Notes: generated by a model from the letters alone, not told the origin. 64,000 nucleotides of DNA from Lolium rigidum (GCF_022539505.1 NW_025899976.1:30982-94981), one strand, 5' to 3'; positions 22,881-34,260 are shown, counted from the stretch's first letter. Program-made: numbers and translations.

Positions 22881-23521
22881 TGCCCCCCTTCTTGAATTGA
22901 AGTCGTCCTCGACGAAAGCTCCTCTTCTTCACCAAAGTAAGGCTTCAAATCTGCAATGTTAAATGTAGGACTAACCGGACCCAATTCTGCAGGAAGCTCA
23001 AGTTTATATGCATTATCATTTATTTTCTCTAACACCTTAAAAGGACCAGCAGCGCGGGGCATTAGTTTAGACTTGCGCAATTCAGGAAAACGATCTTTGC
23101 GCAAATGCAACCAAACAAGATCACCAACATCAAACACAACATGCTTTCTTCCTCTATCCCCAGCAATTTTATACTTAGTATTCATGCGTGCTATGTTGTC
23201 TTTAGTAGTCTCATGCAATTTTAGTATCAATTCAGCACGGTTTGTAGCATCCAAATTATTTTGCACAGAAGATGGTAAAGGCAACAAATCAATAGGTGCA
23301 CGTGGTACAAAACCATAAACAATCTCAAATGGGCACATCTTAGTGGTAGAATGCAGCGAGCGATTGTAAGCAAATTCAACATGAGGTAAACATTCTTCCC
23401 ACAATTTTAAGTTCTTCTTCAAAACAGCCCGCAGCATAGTAGACAAAGTTCTATTTACTACTTCAGTTTGTCCATCGGTTTGGGGATGACATGTAGTACT
23501 AAACAGCAATTTAGTCCCCAA
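22568..23521 (-). CDS. Element C integrase C half extending into 3' LTR
   Basis: A 317-codon open stretch. It starts in the integrase core ([13 protein letters not shown]), continues through LLPLPS, the [16 protein letters not shown] segment and the GPF-type module ([20 protein letters not shown]), then [17 protein letters not shown] across the purine tract. From 22880 downward the last ~104 codons lie inside the LTR U3, with [15 protein letters not shown] and ending DFRTLKPP. Coding across the polypurine tract into the LTR is known for CRM-type elements, where the tail is proposed to help target chromatin. The upstream part of pol is in another frame, so this is a fragment of the polyprotein. 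Confidence 0.82.
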   Translation of the reverse strand: MGTKLLFSTTCHPQTDGQTEVVNRTLSTMLRAVLKKNLKLWEECLPHVEFAYNRSLHSTTKMCPFEIVYGFVPRAPIDLLPLPSSVQNNLDATNRAELILKLHETTKDNIARMNTKYKIAGDRGRKHVVFDVGDLVWLHLRKDRFPELRKSKLMPRAAGPFKVLEKINDNAYKLELPAELGPVSPTFNIADLKPYFGEEEELSSRTTSIQEGGHDEDIPSLDTAAVPTATQLQGPITRARAKQLNYQVLSFLGTIPHIHENMMLPKSDMFVTLRNDGPSMDEEDKHWSMITHGGDGGKHLRIEDDATSGDFRTLKPP

Positions 23522-26131
23522 CTTAGCCCATAAACATCTCCAAAAGTGGCTAAGAAACTTAGTATCACGATCGAAACAATAGTATTTGGCACACCATGTA
23601 AACGCACAATTTCGCGAAAGAACAAATCAGCAACATGTGTAGCATCATCAGTTTTGTGACATGGAATAAAGTGTGCCATCTTAGAAAACCTATCCACAAC
23701 AACAAAGATACTATCCCTCCCCTTCGTATACGAGGCAAACCCAAAACGAAATCCATAGAAATATCCTCCCAAGGTACACTAGGAACAGGAAGAGGCATAT
23801 ATAAACCATGTGGATTAAGTCGAGACTTAGCTTTTTGACATGTAGTGCAGCGTGCCACAAATCTCTCAACATCTCGACGCATACGTGGCCAAAAGAAGTG
23901 TGCAGCAAGTACATCCTCCGTCTTCTTCACACCAAAGTGTCCCATCAATCCTCCTCCATGCGCCTCCTGCAACAACAAAAGACGAACGGAACCATCTGGG
24001 ATGCATAGCTTGTTAGCACGGAACACAAATCCATCATTGAGGACGAATTTGTTCCATGTTCTACCATCTTTACAATTCAGCAACACATCTTTAAAATCAG
24101 CATCATTCAAGTATTGTTCCTTTATTGTTTCTAATCCAAAAATCTTGAAGTCAAGTTGAGATAGCATAGTATAACGGCGCGACAAAGCATCAGCAATAAC
24201 ATTATCTTTACCCTTTTTGTGTTTGATAACATAAGGAAAAGACTCAATAAACTCAACCCACTTTGCATGGCGGCGATTCAACTTAGCTTGACTACGAATA
24301 TGCTTCAAAGATTCATGATCGGAATGTATAACAAATTCTTTAGGCCATAAATAATGTTGCCAAGTTTCTAATGTCCGAACCAGCGCATATAATTCTTTAT
24401 CATAAGTAGAATAGTTCAGACTAGGCCCACTCAATTTTTCACTAAAATATGCAACGAGGTTTGCCCTCTTGTAACAACACACCTCCCAAACCAATTCCAC
24501 TAGCATCACATTCAAGCTCAAAAGTCTTATTGAAATCAGGAAGTTGGAGTAATGGAGCATGTGTTAACTTATCTTTCGAGTATCATGAAGGCTTCTTGTT
24601 GTGCATCGCCCCACACAAAGGGCACATCCTTCTTTGTAAGCTCATTCAGCGGCGCGAGCAATGGATCCAAAGTCTTTGACAAAGCGCCTATAGAAACCAG
24701 CGAGGCCAAGAAAACTCCTCACTTGCGTGACCGTCTTGGGCTGCGGCCAACTCTCAATTGCCTCAATCTTGGCTGGATCAACTTCAATTCCCTGCGCGGT
24801 AACAACATAGCCAAGAAACGCAACTCGATTGGTGCAAAAGGTGCACTTCTCAAGATTACCATACAAACGTGCATCACGTAAAGCATTGAAAACAGCACGT
24901 AAATGATCCAAATGTTCCTCCAAAGATTTGCTATAAATCAGAATATCATCAAAGTATACCACCACAAAACGTCCAATAAAAGCACGTAAAACTTCGTTCA
25001 TCGAGTCTCATGAAAGTACTAGGTGCATTAGTTAAACCAAAGGGCATTACTAACCACTCATATAAGCCGAACTTAGTTTTAAACACTGTTTTCCATTCAT
25101 CTCCTAATTTCATACGAATCTGGTGGTAACCACTACGCAAATCAACTTTAGAGAACATAACGAGAACCACTCAATTCATCAAGCATATCATCTAAACGAG
25201 GTATTGGATGACGGTATCGAATGGTAATATTATTAATAGTTCTACAATCGGTACACATGCGTGAAGAACCATCCTTCTTAGGTACCAAGATAATAGGAAC
25301 AGCACATGGGCTAAGAGACTCACGAATGTAACCTTTATCTTGGAGAACCTGAATTTGTCGCTGAATCTCTTTCGTCTCTTCAGGATTGGTACGGTATGGT
25401 GCACGGTTGGGCAGCGACGCTCCTGGAATCAAGTCAATCCGGTGTTCTATGCCACGGATAGGTGGTAGTCCAGGGGGAACATCTTGTGGGAACACATCAA
25501 TGAATTCCTGCAAAAGGTTAGCAACCGCAGGTGGAAAAGAAGGAGGCATATCCTCAAATGAAAACAGAACTTCTTTGCAAATGATAGCATAGCATTGAGT
25601 AGTGTTCACATCAAGTTCAGCAATATCAGATTTGCTAGCAAGCAGACAAGGATTTTTCAAACGAATTTCTGTAGCATGGTTCGAATCAGATTTAGTATTA
25701 GTCTTAGGTGGAACAAAATCTGCAGCAACAATCTGATTCTCACTCTTAAGTTTCTCCTCGTTTTTTACTCTACTAGCTCTAGCAAGATCATCTTTTAGTA
25801 TTTGTTCGGGAGTCATAGGTTTGAGACCAATTTTCTTTCCATCATGCATAAGAGAATACTGATTAGTTTTACCATTATGAACAGATTCTCTATCAAATTG
25901 CCAAGGTCTACCAAGTAACAAAGAACAAGCTTGCATAGGTACAACATCACAATCCACAAAATCAGAATATGTACCAATGGTAAAATGCACACGTGTAGTT
26001 CTTGTTACCTTGAGCTTCCGAGAGCTCTCAAACCATTGTATGTAGTATGGATGTGTGCGCTTGTCTTGTAGGAAGAGAAAGCTTCTCCACCATGTCAACG
26101 CTAGCCAGATTATTGCAGCTCCCTCCATCAA
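23458..26131 (-). pseudogene. Element C pol: PR, RT, RNase H, integrase N half
   Basis: Minus-strand pieces: protease and RT N part 25148-26131 ([13 protein letters not shown]); RT 24949-25170 ([15 protein letters not shown]) and 24642-25001 ([13 protein letters not shown]); RNase H plus integrase zinc region 23565-24560 ([38 protein letters not shown]); integrase 23458-23772. The protease active site DGGSC lies at the 26028-26384 frame end. Each junction shifts frame, so no complete enzyme is made from this copy. Confidence 0.88.
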
Positions 26132-26277
26132 TGATGATCCTTATAGCTCGCTCTTTTACAACGCCTCTTGTTTGGAACAGATTGTGGCGTTGATCATGCT
26201 CAGCTTTGCTCAATTGCACGCTCAACACACGCCGTGCAACTAAGCTCCTGTACTTGATCGAGCGGTGTCGGCTTCCA

Positions 26278-27677
26278 TTACCTCCATCTCTCTCTCGGAA
26301 TCGAGTTGGCACCATCACGTGCAGCAATAAGGGCCAATGTATCTTCATCAAAGTCACTTGCCGAATCATATTCTCCATCTTCACGCACCAACATCACACG
26401 CTTGGTTCTGCATTCTCTCTCTATGTGACCAAATCCCAAGCATTTGCGACATTGAATGTCGCGCGTCTTCCCCGTGGAGGCCATGGAAGATGAACTCCGA
26501 GGAGGACCAGCCGATGGTGTTGGTGTGGAGGCGGGAGGTGCTCGTGATGCGGGCGCGGTGTACTTGGAGGTAGTAGGTGCTGGTGCGGTACCACGAGATT
26601 GTGGCGCTGATTGTCGCGGAGACCATGACGATGTACGACCTGCGAAACATTAGCTCTTCTCCATGGTGGTTGGCGATCCTGCACTTCACGTTCAGCTTTG
26701 CAAGCAAGATGAAACAAGCGAGTAATAGTGTTGTACTCCTTATAATCTAAAATATGCTGAATCTCTTTATTCAAACCACCAAAGAAACGTGCAAGCATAG
26801 CCTCATTATCCTCTACAATACCACGAGCGAATCATGCCGGTTTGCAATTCTTGATAATAGTCTTCTACAGAATTTTTTCCTTGTTCTAAACGAGACAATT
26901 TTTTCAGCAAATCACGTTGATAATGTGGAGGAACAAAACGAGTACGCATAGCAAGTTTTAACCCAGTCCAAGTAGCGGGAATATTTGCTTGCATGTGTTC
27001 TACAATATTCGGACCACCAAATAGATGCAAAATCTGTGAACTCACAAGTAGCGGCACTAACACGCAAGTGATCGGGGTATTTTAAACATGCAAAGCGTTG
27101 TTCTACTTCCAATTCCCATGTAAGATATGCATCGGGATTATATCTACCCTCAAATGGCGGAATATTCAGCTTCGGTTTAGCAACATGATCATCATCATTA
27201 CGTACCGGGCGTGGAGGTGGTCGAGCGTGGCGGTTCAGCTGCCGTGGACGACCGAGGTGCGAGGTTGTTGGACTTCCTCGTCCTCCGAGTACGTTCTCAT
27301 CTACCTGCTCGTCCGCGTCCCCTTCATAATCTTCGTAGCCTTCATCGAAGGCGCGTCATGTGCGGCTCGCTGCGCAGCGAGAGCGGTACTGCGGGAACGT
27401 CCGCACGAGGAACGCGGCGCGCGCGGCGTTGCACGTTGGCGCGAGGCGGCGGCAACCGAGTCAAAAGCTCCCGGAACTTGGCGTCGAGCTTGGAGTTGAA
27501 AGCTGCCTCGAGGCCATCCGGCTTGTCCGGCGCGTCGGTGAGTTTGGCATCCACGTCATCAATGCGCGCATCGGTGTCGCGAGCATGCCCGCCCAAAAGG
27601 TGGGTGAAGTGAGCATGCAACTGCTCGAGCGTCATCTTGGCCGGGTCAACGGCGGTCGGATCAAGCGGTCCCGACAT
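26278..27677 (-). pseudogene. Element C gag, frameshifted
   Basis: It starts MSGPLDPTAVDPAKM at 27677. The N part is coiled-coil-like and Asp-rich (DARIDDVDAKL); the capsid part at 26806-27112 has RTRFVPPHYQRDLLKKL; then a Pro/Ser-rich linker and the zinc knuckle CRKCLGFGHIERECR near 26400-26470, followed by an acidic tail (EDGEYDSASDFDEDT). At least three frameshifts. The same domains recur in element M on the plus strand. Confidence 0.86.
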
Positions 27678-28932
27678 GGTTAGTACACAAAAAGCACAAA
27701 TGTATATGCCTACAAACTACGGAATATGGTGGTTCACGCGCAATTCGTCAAGCAAAATACAAAGCTCTTACAAGTTCTTACCAAACGGGAGGAAGGTGAT
27801 GTAACAACCAGCAAGGATCGGCGTCTCCAAAGATTGCCAAAGCGATTACCAGGTGTCGACACAATGCACGTGGAGGCAATATGTAGAGCTGTAGGAAGGC
27901 TTAATATGGTAGCAAAACGGCAATTGTCAAAACGAGCAATGCAATATTGAAAGTATGCTCAACAACGGTACTGTGCTGGTCCTAGGCTAGACCGTACTAG
28001 AGACGCGAGCCTAGAACACGAGCGAGGTCACGGCGCGGCACACAAGCAACTAGCAGCGATGAGGTGGCGATGAGATGGCGACGCGAGGTGTGAAAAATCA
28101 CTATGATGGCAAGTGTCTCAAACTGATCCCCAAGGTCTAAAAACAGTATAGCCTCAGAAAATTTTTTTGTCGAAATTTCGGAGGTGCTCCGAAAAGCGCG
28201 CAGGCGGCAAAAAAAATGTCGCTATAACGGCCTGTGGCGAAAAGTGATCGCCAAAGTGAAAAACCAATGTAGCCAAAAATTTTTCGAAGCGTTTCCGACT
28301 CTTTTTTTTTTTTTTTTTTTTTGCTCTCCTTCCAATTCTTTGCGGCGGCCGAAACTTATCTCACGGAAATTTTTCTGCAGCGCAAGATGATATTAGAAGG
28401 TAACGACTGAGTAGGAAAAACGATAAAACCTAATTCTACACGGGCTCGTCGCGGCGGAGAAACAACACGAATCCGTGTCGCGGTAGGACACGGGGTATAT
28501 GGTGGATACGGATGTATGTGGCGAGGGTGTATATGGCAGTGGCGGAAGTATATGGCAGGGTGTATATGGCGAGTGGCGGAAGTATATGGCGGGGTGTATA
28601 TGGCGGTGGCGGAAGTATATGGTGGTGGTGGTGGCGGTGATCGCGTATGGTGCGAGTGGCGGCGGCGGCGTGACTAATATGACCGGAACTCGAAACTCTA
28701 AGGGAACTAGACGCTAAGACCAGGCAACTCGACACGAAGATGCGGACACAAATTCAACTATGCAAAACTGAAAAGACAATGCAAGGCGTGGCGGGGGTTT
28801 ATGGGACGTATGATCTAAAAACCCTAACGGTATTTTTTGGCTTTTTCGTGGTTTATGGGTATGATGGCGGATGCAATCTATACTACGAAAACGAGTAAAA
28901 TCTCACCGAGCAACCTGAAATCCGATACCACT
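27678..28932 (-). other. Element C 5' leader
   Basis: About 1.25 kb with no gene. It holds a poly-T run (about 28302-28322), a three-unit minisatellite (28525-28625) and the primer region (AGTGGTATCGGATT on the minus strand) at 28919-28932. Confidence 0.78.
28525..28625. repeat. 33/34-bp minisatellite, 3 units, in C leader
   Basis: Units begin GGGTGTATATGGC at 28525, 28558 and 28592, each followed by GTGGCGGAAGTATATGG. Confidence 0.85.
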
Positions 28933-29862
28933 TGATAGGGCAAAGGTGGCCGATCTTTCGATGAGACGTGGATAGATCGATTTGTTGGTGGAGTTCGTGC
29001 TTGACGATCCGACTACACGTGCAAAGCTCGTGCGCCAATGCAATCGCTAGGACAATCTCCGGGAGTTACTGATCTTGCGGATGCACGATCGAGCCGACCG
29101 ACGAGGGTCTTAATTCCTACCTGAAATTGAGAACAAGTAAGAACTAATAATGCAATCAGAATTATTGCGGATATAGATGAAAGCTTTATTGAAAAAGGTG
29201 GGATTCCGAATAGTCGGTCTTGTTCTGGGCGTTGGCCTCAAAAGAAGTACACGAGAGTTGCGGCAATGGCTAACTTTTAATCTAATCAAAATCCGAGTCT
29301 AAACGTGATGGCTATGGGGGTATTTAAAGGAGGAAAAGGTGGGGTTTCGGCCAGCCATACATGTGGTGGCCGAACCAAACCCTAGAAGGCCTTTCCCCCT
29401 TCAATACGGACTCTAAAAAGTGGCTGACTTAATTCTGCGAAAATGACATGGGCCTGGCCCAAAACTAAAGGTGACGCAGCACCACATTATGCTATGGACG
29501 AAATTATGAAGTGGAGAACTCTATATTTCGTCCATGTCTTCATCTCTTCTTATGGTGGCTTCAAAGTCCTGAAATCTCCACTTGTGGCGTCATCTTCAAT
29601 CCTCAAATGCTTGCTGCCATCTCCTCCATGTGTGATCATGCTCCAATGCTTGTCCTCCTCATCCATGCTAGGTCCATCATTCCTAAGAGTAACAAACATA
29701 TCTGATTTAGGCAGCATCATATTCTCATGTATATGAGGAATAGTTCCAAGAAACGAAAGTACCTGATAGTTAAGTTGTTTGGCACGAGCTCGAGTGATTG
29801 GTCCTTGTAATTGTGTGGCTGTAGGTACAGCGGCTGTATCAAGAGATGGGATGTCCTTATCA
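28933..29862 (-). mobile_element. Element C, 5' LTR
   Basis: A 930-bp LTR, the fuller of the two copies. Its minus-strand start reads TGATAAGGACATCCC, one base different from the TGATGAGG of the left copy. A TATA-like CCTTTAAATA lies at 29321-29330. Confidence 0.92.
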
Positions 29863-29890
29863 CTCAGGATACCGGTTCCGGGGCGTCACA
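29863..29890 (+). mobile_element. Element K, last 28 bp of 3' LTR
   Basis: The duplicated CTCAG, then GATACCGGTTCC and GGGGCGTCACA, equal to 2668-2695 of the first LTR. It ends exactly where the D pol frame resumes. Confidence 0.88.
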
Positions 29891-32011
29891 CACATCTTGC
29901 GTCCTCTCATTGGCAAGAGTGTGGTTGTCTATTTCGATGACATTCTCATTTATAGCAAAGATCTCGAGGACCATGTGCAACATGTGAGAGAAGTCTTGTG
30001 CATCTTGCGTCATGAAAAGCTTTATGCTAACCTCCCCAAATGCACCTTTGCTCAAAACAAATTGGTTTTCCTTGGCTTTGTGGTTTCCGCTAATGGGATT
30101 GAAGTTGATTCTTCTAAGGTAGAGGCCATCCATAATTGGCCTACTCCTACAAATGTTGGCCAAGTCCGAAGTTTTCATGGACTTGCCGGTTTCTACCGCC
30201 GCTTTGTGAAAGATTTTAGCACCATTGCTTGCCCTTTGAATGAGCTTACCAAGAAGAATGTTCCGTTTGTTTGGGGAAAGGCCCAACAAAATGCTTTTGA
30301 TGAGTTGAAGAAACGCCTTACCGAAGCTCCCCTTCTTGTTCTTCCAAATTTTGCCAAAACTTTTGAGATTGAGTGTGATGCAAGTGGGCTTGGTATTGGT
30401 GGTGTTCTTATGCAAGAGGGCAAACCCGTGGCATACTATAGTGAGAAGTTAGATGGCGCACGCCTCAACTATCCTATATATGACAAGGAGCTCTACGCTT
30501 TGGTTCGTGTTCTTGAAGTTTGGCAACACTATCTTTGGCCAAAAGAGTTTATCATTCATTCCGACCATGAGTCTTTGAAGTACTTGAAAAGCCAACACAA
30601 TTTGAACAAACGTCATGCAAAATGGGTTGAGTTCATTGAGTCCTTCCCATATGTAATCAAATACAAGAAGGGCAAGGACAATGTAATGGCGGATGCTCTT
30701 TCCCGCAAAAACACCCTTTTGCTTACTCGCTTGGATTTTCATGTCTTGGGACTTGAAGAGATCAAAGAACTCTATACTTCCGATTCTTTCTTTGCTCCGA
30801 TATTTGAGAAGTGTTCCGTTGACCGAGGATTTGATGACTTCTATTTGCACAAAGGCTACTTGTTTAAAGCCAACAAAATTTGCATTCCCGAGTCTTCTCT
30901 TCGAAAGTTACTCTTGCAAGAGTCACATGGTGGTGGCCTTATGGGACATTTTGGTCGGGACAAGACACTTGCGATGTTAGCCACTCACTATTATTGGCCG
31001 AAGATGAAGCGGGACGTCGAGCGCCTTTGCAACCGTTGCACGACATGCCTTCAAGCTAAGTCTACTTCCAATCCTTATGGTCTTTACACACCTTTGCCTA
31101 TACCTTATGCACCATGGACGGATATTAGCATGGATTTTGTTCTAGGATTGCCTCGCACTAAGCATGGTCATGATTCTATATTCGTGGTAGTGGATAGATT
31201 CTCTAAGATGGCTCATTTCATACCTTGCCATAAGAGCGATGATGCTTCACACATTGCTTCATTGTTTTTCGAGGAAATTGTTCGCCTACATGGAGTACCG
31301 CAAAGCATTGTGTCGGATCGAGACGTCAAGTTCATGAGTTATCTTTGGAAGTCGCTCATGGCAAAGTTTGGAGTGAAGCTCTTATTCTCATCATCCTCGC
31401 ACCCGCAAACGGACGGCCAAACGGAAGTGGTCAATCGAAGCCTCTCCACCCTTCTACGCATCCTCGTGAAGAAAAACTTGAAGTCATGGGAGGAATGCCT
31501 TCCACACGCGGAGTTCACCTACAACCGCGCCAAGCACTCGACTACATCAAGGAGTCCCTTCATGGTCGTCTACGGGTTTGAGCCGCTCACGGCACTCGAC
31601 ATACTACCGCTCCCCCTTCATGAGCGGATCAACATGGATTTCGACAAGCGCACCGCCGCCGTCAAGAAACTTCATGAAGAAACAAGAGCTACCATTCAAG
31701 AACATGTGCTTCGTCAAGCTACCCGCCTCAACGCCAAGAAGAAGGAACGCATATTTCAAGAAGGCGACCTCGTTTGGATCCACCTCCGGAAGGAAAGATT
31801 CCCTCATGAACGCAACTCGAAGCTCAAGCCAAGAGGAGATGGTCCCTTCAAGGTCCTCAAACGCATCAACAACAATGCTTACGTCATCGACATTCCCACC
31901 TCCAAGTACTTGGTGAGCAACACGTTCAATGTCTCCGACTTGTCACCCTATCATGGAGATGAGGAAGACCACGAGTCGAGGACGACTCTTTCCCAAGGGG
32001 GGGGGAGATGA
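29891..32011 (+). CDS. Element D pol, C-terminal two-thirds, intact frame
   Basis: About 706 codons stay open from the K border to the LTR. In order: RT with [14 protein letters not shown] (29923-29965), RNase H from [14 protein letters not shown] (about 30367) through [10 protein letters not shown], integrase zinc region ([13 protein letters not shown] to CTTCLQAKS, about 30925-31070), catalytic core with D in SMDFVLG (31133), D in SDRDVKF (about 31318) and E in [11 protein letters not shown] (about 31416), then a GPF-type module ([16 protein letters not shown]). No chromodomain follows. The final stop TGA is the first three bases of the 3' LTR. An ATG upstream at 29846 belongs to K and C sequence, not to D. 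The first third of pol lies left of the window. Confidence 0.93.
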   Translation, partial: HILRPLIGKSVVVYFDDILIYSKDLEDHVQHVREVLCILRHEKLYANLPKCTFAQNKLVFLGFVVSANGIEVDSSKVEAIHNWPTPTNVGQVRSFHGLAGFYRRFVKDFSTIACPLNELTKKNVPFVWGKAQQNAFDELKKRLTEAPLLVLPNFAKTFEIECDASGLGIGGVLMQEGKPVAYYSEKLDGARLNYPIYDKELYALVRVLEVWQHYLWPKEFIIHSDHESLKYLKSQHNLNKRHAKWVEFIESFPYVIKYKKGKDNVMADALSRKNTLLLTRLDFHVLGLEEIKELYTSDSFFAPIFEKCSVDRGFDDFYLHKGYLFKANKICIPESSLRKLLLQESHGGGLMGHFGRDKTLAMLATHYYWPKMKRDVERLCNRCTTCLQAKSTSNPYGLYTPLPIPYAPWTDISMDFVLGLPRTKHGHDSIFVVVDRFSKMAHFIPCHKSDDASHIASLFFEEIVRLHGVPQSIVSDRDVKFMSYLWKSLMAKFGVKLLFSSSSHPQTDGQTEVVNRSLSTLLRILVKKNLKSWEECLPHAEFTYNRAKHSTTSRSPFMVVYGFEPLTALDILPLPLHERINMDFDKRTAAVKKLHEETRATIQEHVLRQATRLNAKKKERIFQEGDLVWIHLRKERFPHERNSKLKPRGDGPFKVLKRINNNAYVIDIPTSKYLVSNTFNVSDLSPYHGDEEDHESRTTLSQGGGR

Positions 32012-32456
32012 TGTAGCCCCGCTCTCCGACGACACTCCATCAAGACCAACTATTCCCCCAAGTGGACCGATGACACGAGCCCGAGCCAAGGCTCTACATG
32101 ATGAGGTGAACTCGCTCCTCACCACCCTGGATCTTGGTACCCCCTTGGATGGATTGCTACCTCATGCCGACGTGCTATGTGTCATTAGGTACAAGGCGCA
32201 TCAAGGCCCCGGAGAGGAGGAGGCGCCAAAGTCAAGGGAGGGAGAGAAGCAGCTGGACATGGAGATGATCATGAAGCCGAAGCCGACGTCGCTCGAAGCG
32301 CTCCAAGGAAGAGACGGACGGCCGGCCGGTCCGGGACCCGGTCGGACCGGACCCACAACCGGACGCCCCGGTCACGAGCCCGGTCAACCGGGCGCCAAAC
32401 CGGGCCGGCTCCCTCGTGCCGGGCGACGACCGGACCCGGGACCGGAAACCTCGTAG
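31929..32456 (+). CDS. Frame +1 extension of D pol into the 3' LTR
   Basis: In the +1 frame relative to pol, beginning at the G9 run of the purine tract, the sequence codes GGGDDVAPL and then [19 protein letters not shown], clearly the counterpart of the in-frame tail in element C ([15 protein letters not shown]). The frame is open until 32456, although the part after about 32280 is the CCGG array. Either the run of nine G differs by one from the ancestral copy, or the tail is made by ribosomal frameshifting. Confidence 0.55.
   Translation: MSPTCHPIMEMRKTTSRGRLFPKGGGDDVAPLSDDTPSRPTIPPSGPMTRARAKALHDEVNSLLTTLDLGTPLDGLLPHADVLCVIRYKAHQGPGEEEAPKSREGEKQLDMEMIMKPKPTSLEALQGRDGRPAGPGPGRTGPTTGRPGHEPGQPGAKPGRLPRAGRRPDPGPETS
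31995..32008 (+). other. Polypurine tract of D
   Basis: AAGGGGGGGGGAGA directly before the LTR start TGATGTAGCCCC. It lies inside the coding region. Confidence 0.85.
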
Positions 32457-32584
32457 AATTCCGGTTTGCGCCCGGTCGACCGGACCCATGACCGGACCGC
32501 CCGGTTGCAGGCCCGGTCGACCGGACCCATGACCGGACAGCCCGGTCATAGGCCCGGTCAGACCGGACCCCAAACCGGATCTGA
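32320..32584. repeat. CCGG array with 41-bp tandem unit in D LTR
   Basis: Overlapping CCGGTC/GACCGG words. 32471-32511 and 32512-32552 are a tandem pair, both starting CCCGGTCGACCGGACCCATG. Confidence 0.82.
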
Positions 32585-32655
32585 CGGGAATGCCCCACCA
32601 AGCTGCCTTAACTTATCCCTTCGCGTACCTGTTCGCCCTTGCTGGCCATGTGTAA

Positions 32656-32664
32656 CTATATAAG
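32656..32664 (+). promoter_or_regulatory. TATA box, D LTR
   Basis: CTATATAAG, directly downstream of the CCGG array, the same layout as in A and E. Confidence 0.7.
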
Positions 32665-33079
32665 TAGCTGGAACCCCTCCTTAGTTCTTTAGACTTGTTT
32701 TGAACTCAAACCTACCTTTGAGCTTAGTCTCCCTTGGGTATCATCCCTCTGTAATCAAGGCACCTTGGTTGTTGACTTTGAACTTGTTGAGTGAGATTCT
32801 AGTACTTGTTACTCTCTCTCCCTCACCAAGCTCTTCCTCTCCAATCCCAATCTCTCTCCGGGAATTCTACCGCGTGTCTCTTCCTCGGAGATTCTATTGG
32901 CGTGGTCCATCGAGCCACGGAGGTAAGCATCGGGTGTATCGGGTTGGTGTGCGTGCGTGAGTCTCGGAGTTCCTCGTGTCCGTCGTGTTCTTCGTGTTCA
33001 TCGCGTTTTCCCATCTTCCCCCTTGGTTTCGAAGTCAATCCGCGAGATCGGGCCACACACGGGGTCTTAGACCTCATCA

Positions 33080-33335
33080 AAGAATTTATTGCTTTATGAG
33101 TTAACTCCTATGCAAGTCTTACTGTTGCTTGTCTTGAAAGTACTATTCATGAAAAGTCTTTGTTATATGATTCAGTTGTTTAATCATTGTCTGTACCATT
33201 GCTTCGAATCACTTCAATCATCTCATATGCTTTACAATAGTATTGATCAAGATTATGATAGCATGTCACTTCAGAAATTATCCTTGTTATCGTTTACCTA
33301 CTCGAGGGCGAGTAGGAACTAAGCTTGGGGATGCT
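33080..33335 (+). mobile_element. Element J (Athila-like), end of internal region
   Basis: AT-rich non-coding DNA ending in CGAGTAGGAACTAAGC and TTGGGGATGC directly before TGATACGTCTC. This tail is the usual 3' end of grass Athila-type elements, known from memory of such repeats. It starts abruptly at the end of the D LTR, so D inserted here. Confidence 0.7.
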
Positions 33336-33979
33336 TGATACGTCTCAAACGTATCCATAATTTCTTATGTTCCATGCTACTTTTATGACAATACTCACAT
33401 GTTTTATACACACTCTATGTCATTATTATTCATTTTCCGGCACTAACCTATTGACAAGATGCCGAAGCGCCAGTTCCTGTTTTCTGCTATTTTTGGTTTC
33501 AGAAATCCTACAAAGGAAATATTCTCGGAATTGGACGAAATCAACGCCCAGGATCTTATTTTTCCACGGAGCTTCCAGAAGACCGAAGAGCATACGAAGT
33601 GGGGCCACGAGGTGGCAACAACACAAGGCGGCGCGTCCAAGGAGGGGCTCACGCCGCCCTATGGTGTGGGCCCCTCGTCAGCCCTCCGACTCTGCCCTTC
33701 CGCCTACTTATACTCTCCGTCGCGAAAACCCCATTACCGAGAGCCACGATACGGAAAAAGTTCCAGAGACGCCGCCACCGCCAATCCCATCTCGGGGGAT
33801 TCAGGAGATCGCCTCCGGCACCCTGCCGGAGAGGGGAATCATCTCCCGGAGGACTCTTCATCACCATGATCGCCTCCGGACTGATGTGTGAGTAGTTCAT
33901 CCTTGGACTATGGGTCCAAGCAGTAGCTAGATGGTTGTCTTCTCCTCTTGTGCTATCATGTTCACTACTAGAAAAAGCC

Positions 33980-34260
33980 TTACCGCCGGCGACCCTGAAA
34001 AGCTTACCGTCGGCGCATTCGCATTCGCCGGCGATCACCTCGCCGGTGGTAATGTCTTACCGCCGGCACATTGCAAAACGCCGGGGTAACCCGAATACCG
34101 CCGGCGCATTATCCCAAACTGCCGGGGTAATATTTACCACCGGCGCTTTCCAATCCGCCAGGGGTAACCCAGTTTACCACCGGCGTTTTACCAATGCGCC
34201 GGGGTATCTCATCTTACCCCCGGCACATAGGCCCGGCTCGCCGACGGTAATACTTTTAGG
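33980..34260. repeat. CACTA left subterminal repeats
   Basis: Many variants of TTACCGCCGGCG and CGCCGGGGTAA in both orientations. In this superfamily such repeats bind the transposition protein. Confidence 0.82.

Larger units (their letters stand above)
21993..29862 (-). mobile_element. Element C, complete Ty3 LTR retrotransposon (CRM-like)
   Basis: A 7.87-kb minus-strand element with LTRs of 888 and 930 bp and a perfect CTCAG target duplication (21988-21992, 29863-29867). Full coding order gag-PR-RT-RNase H-INT is recognisable but interrupted by several frameshifts. Pol continues in frame through the purine tract into the 3' LTR. Element M is a second, plus-strand copy of this family. Confidence 0.93.
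32009..33079 (+). mobile_element. Element D, 3' LTR
   Basis: A 1071-bp LTR from TGATGTAGCCCC to GACCTCATCA, with 5-bp inverted ends TGATG/CATCA. It holds the CCGG array (32320-32584), a TATA box CTATATAAG at 32656-32664 and a pyrimidine-rich leader. The partner LTR is outside the window. Confidence 0.85.

Noticed and set aside
28525..28625. Possible CRISPR-like repeat array
   Set aside because: Units are contiguous without unique spacers, and the host is a plant.
29846..29890. ATG upstream extending D's frame to 721 codons
   Set aside because: These codons belong to element C and K sequence; the in-frame join is accidental.
33459..33895. Overlapping frames in J's LTR (98-174 codons)
   Set aside because: Known non-coding LTR type, frames overlap in three phases and have no domain.
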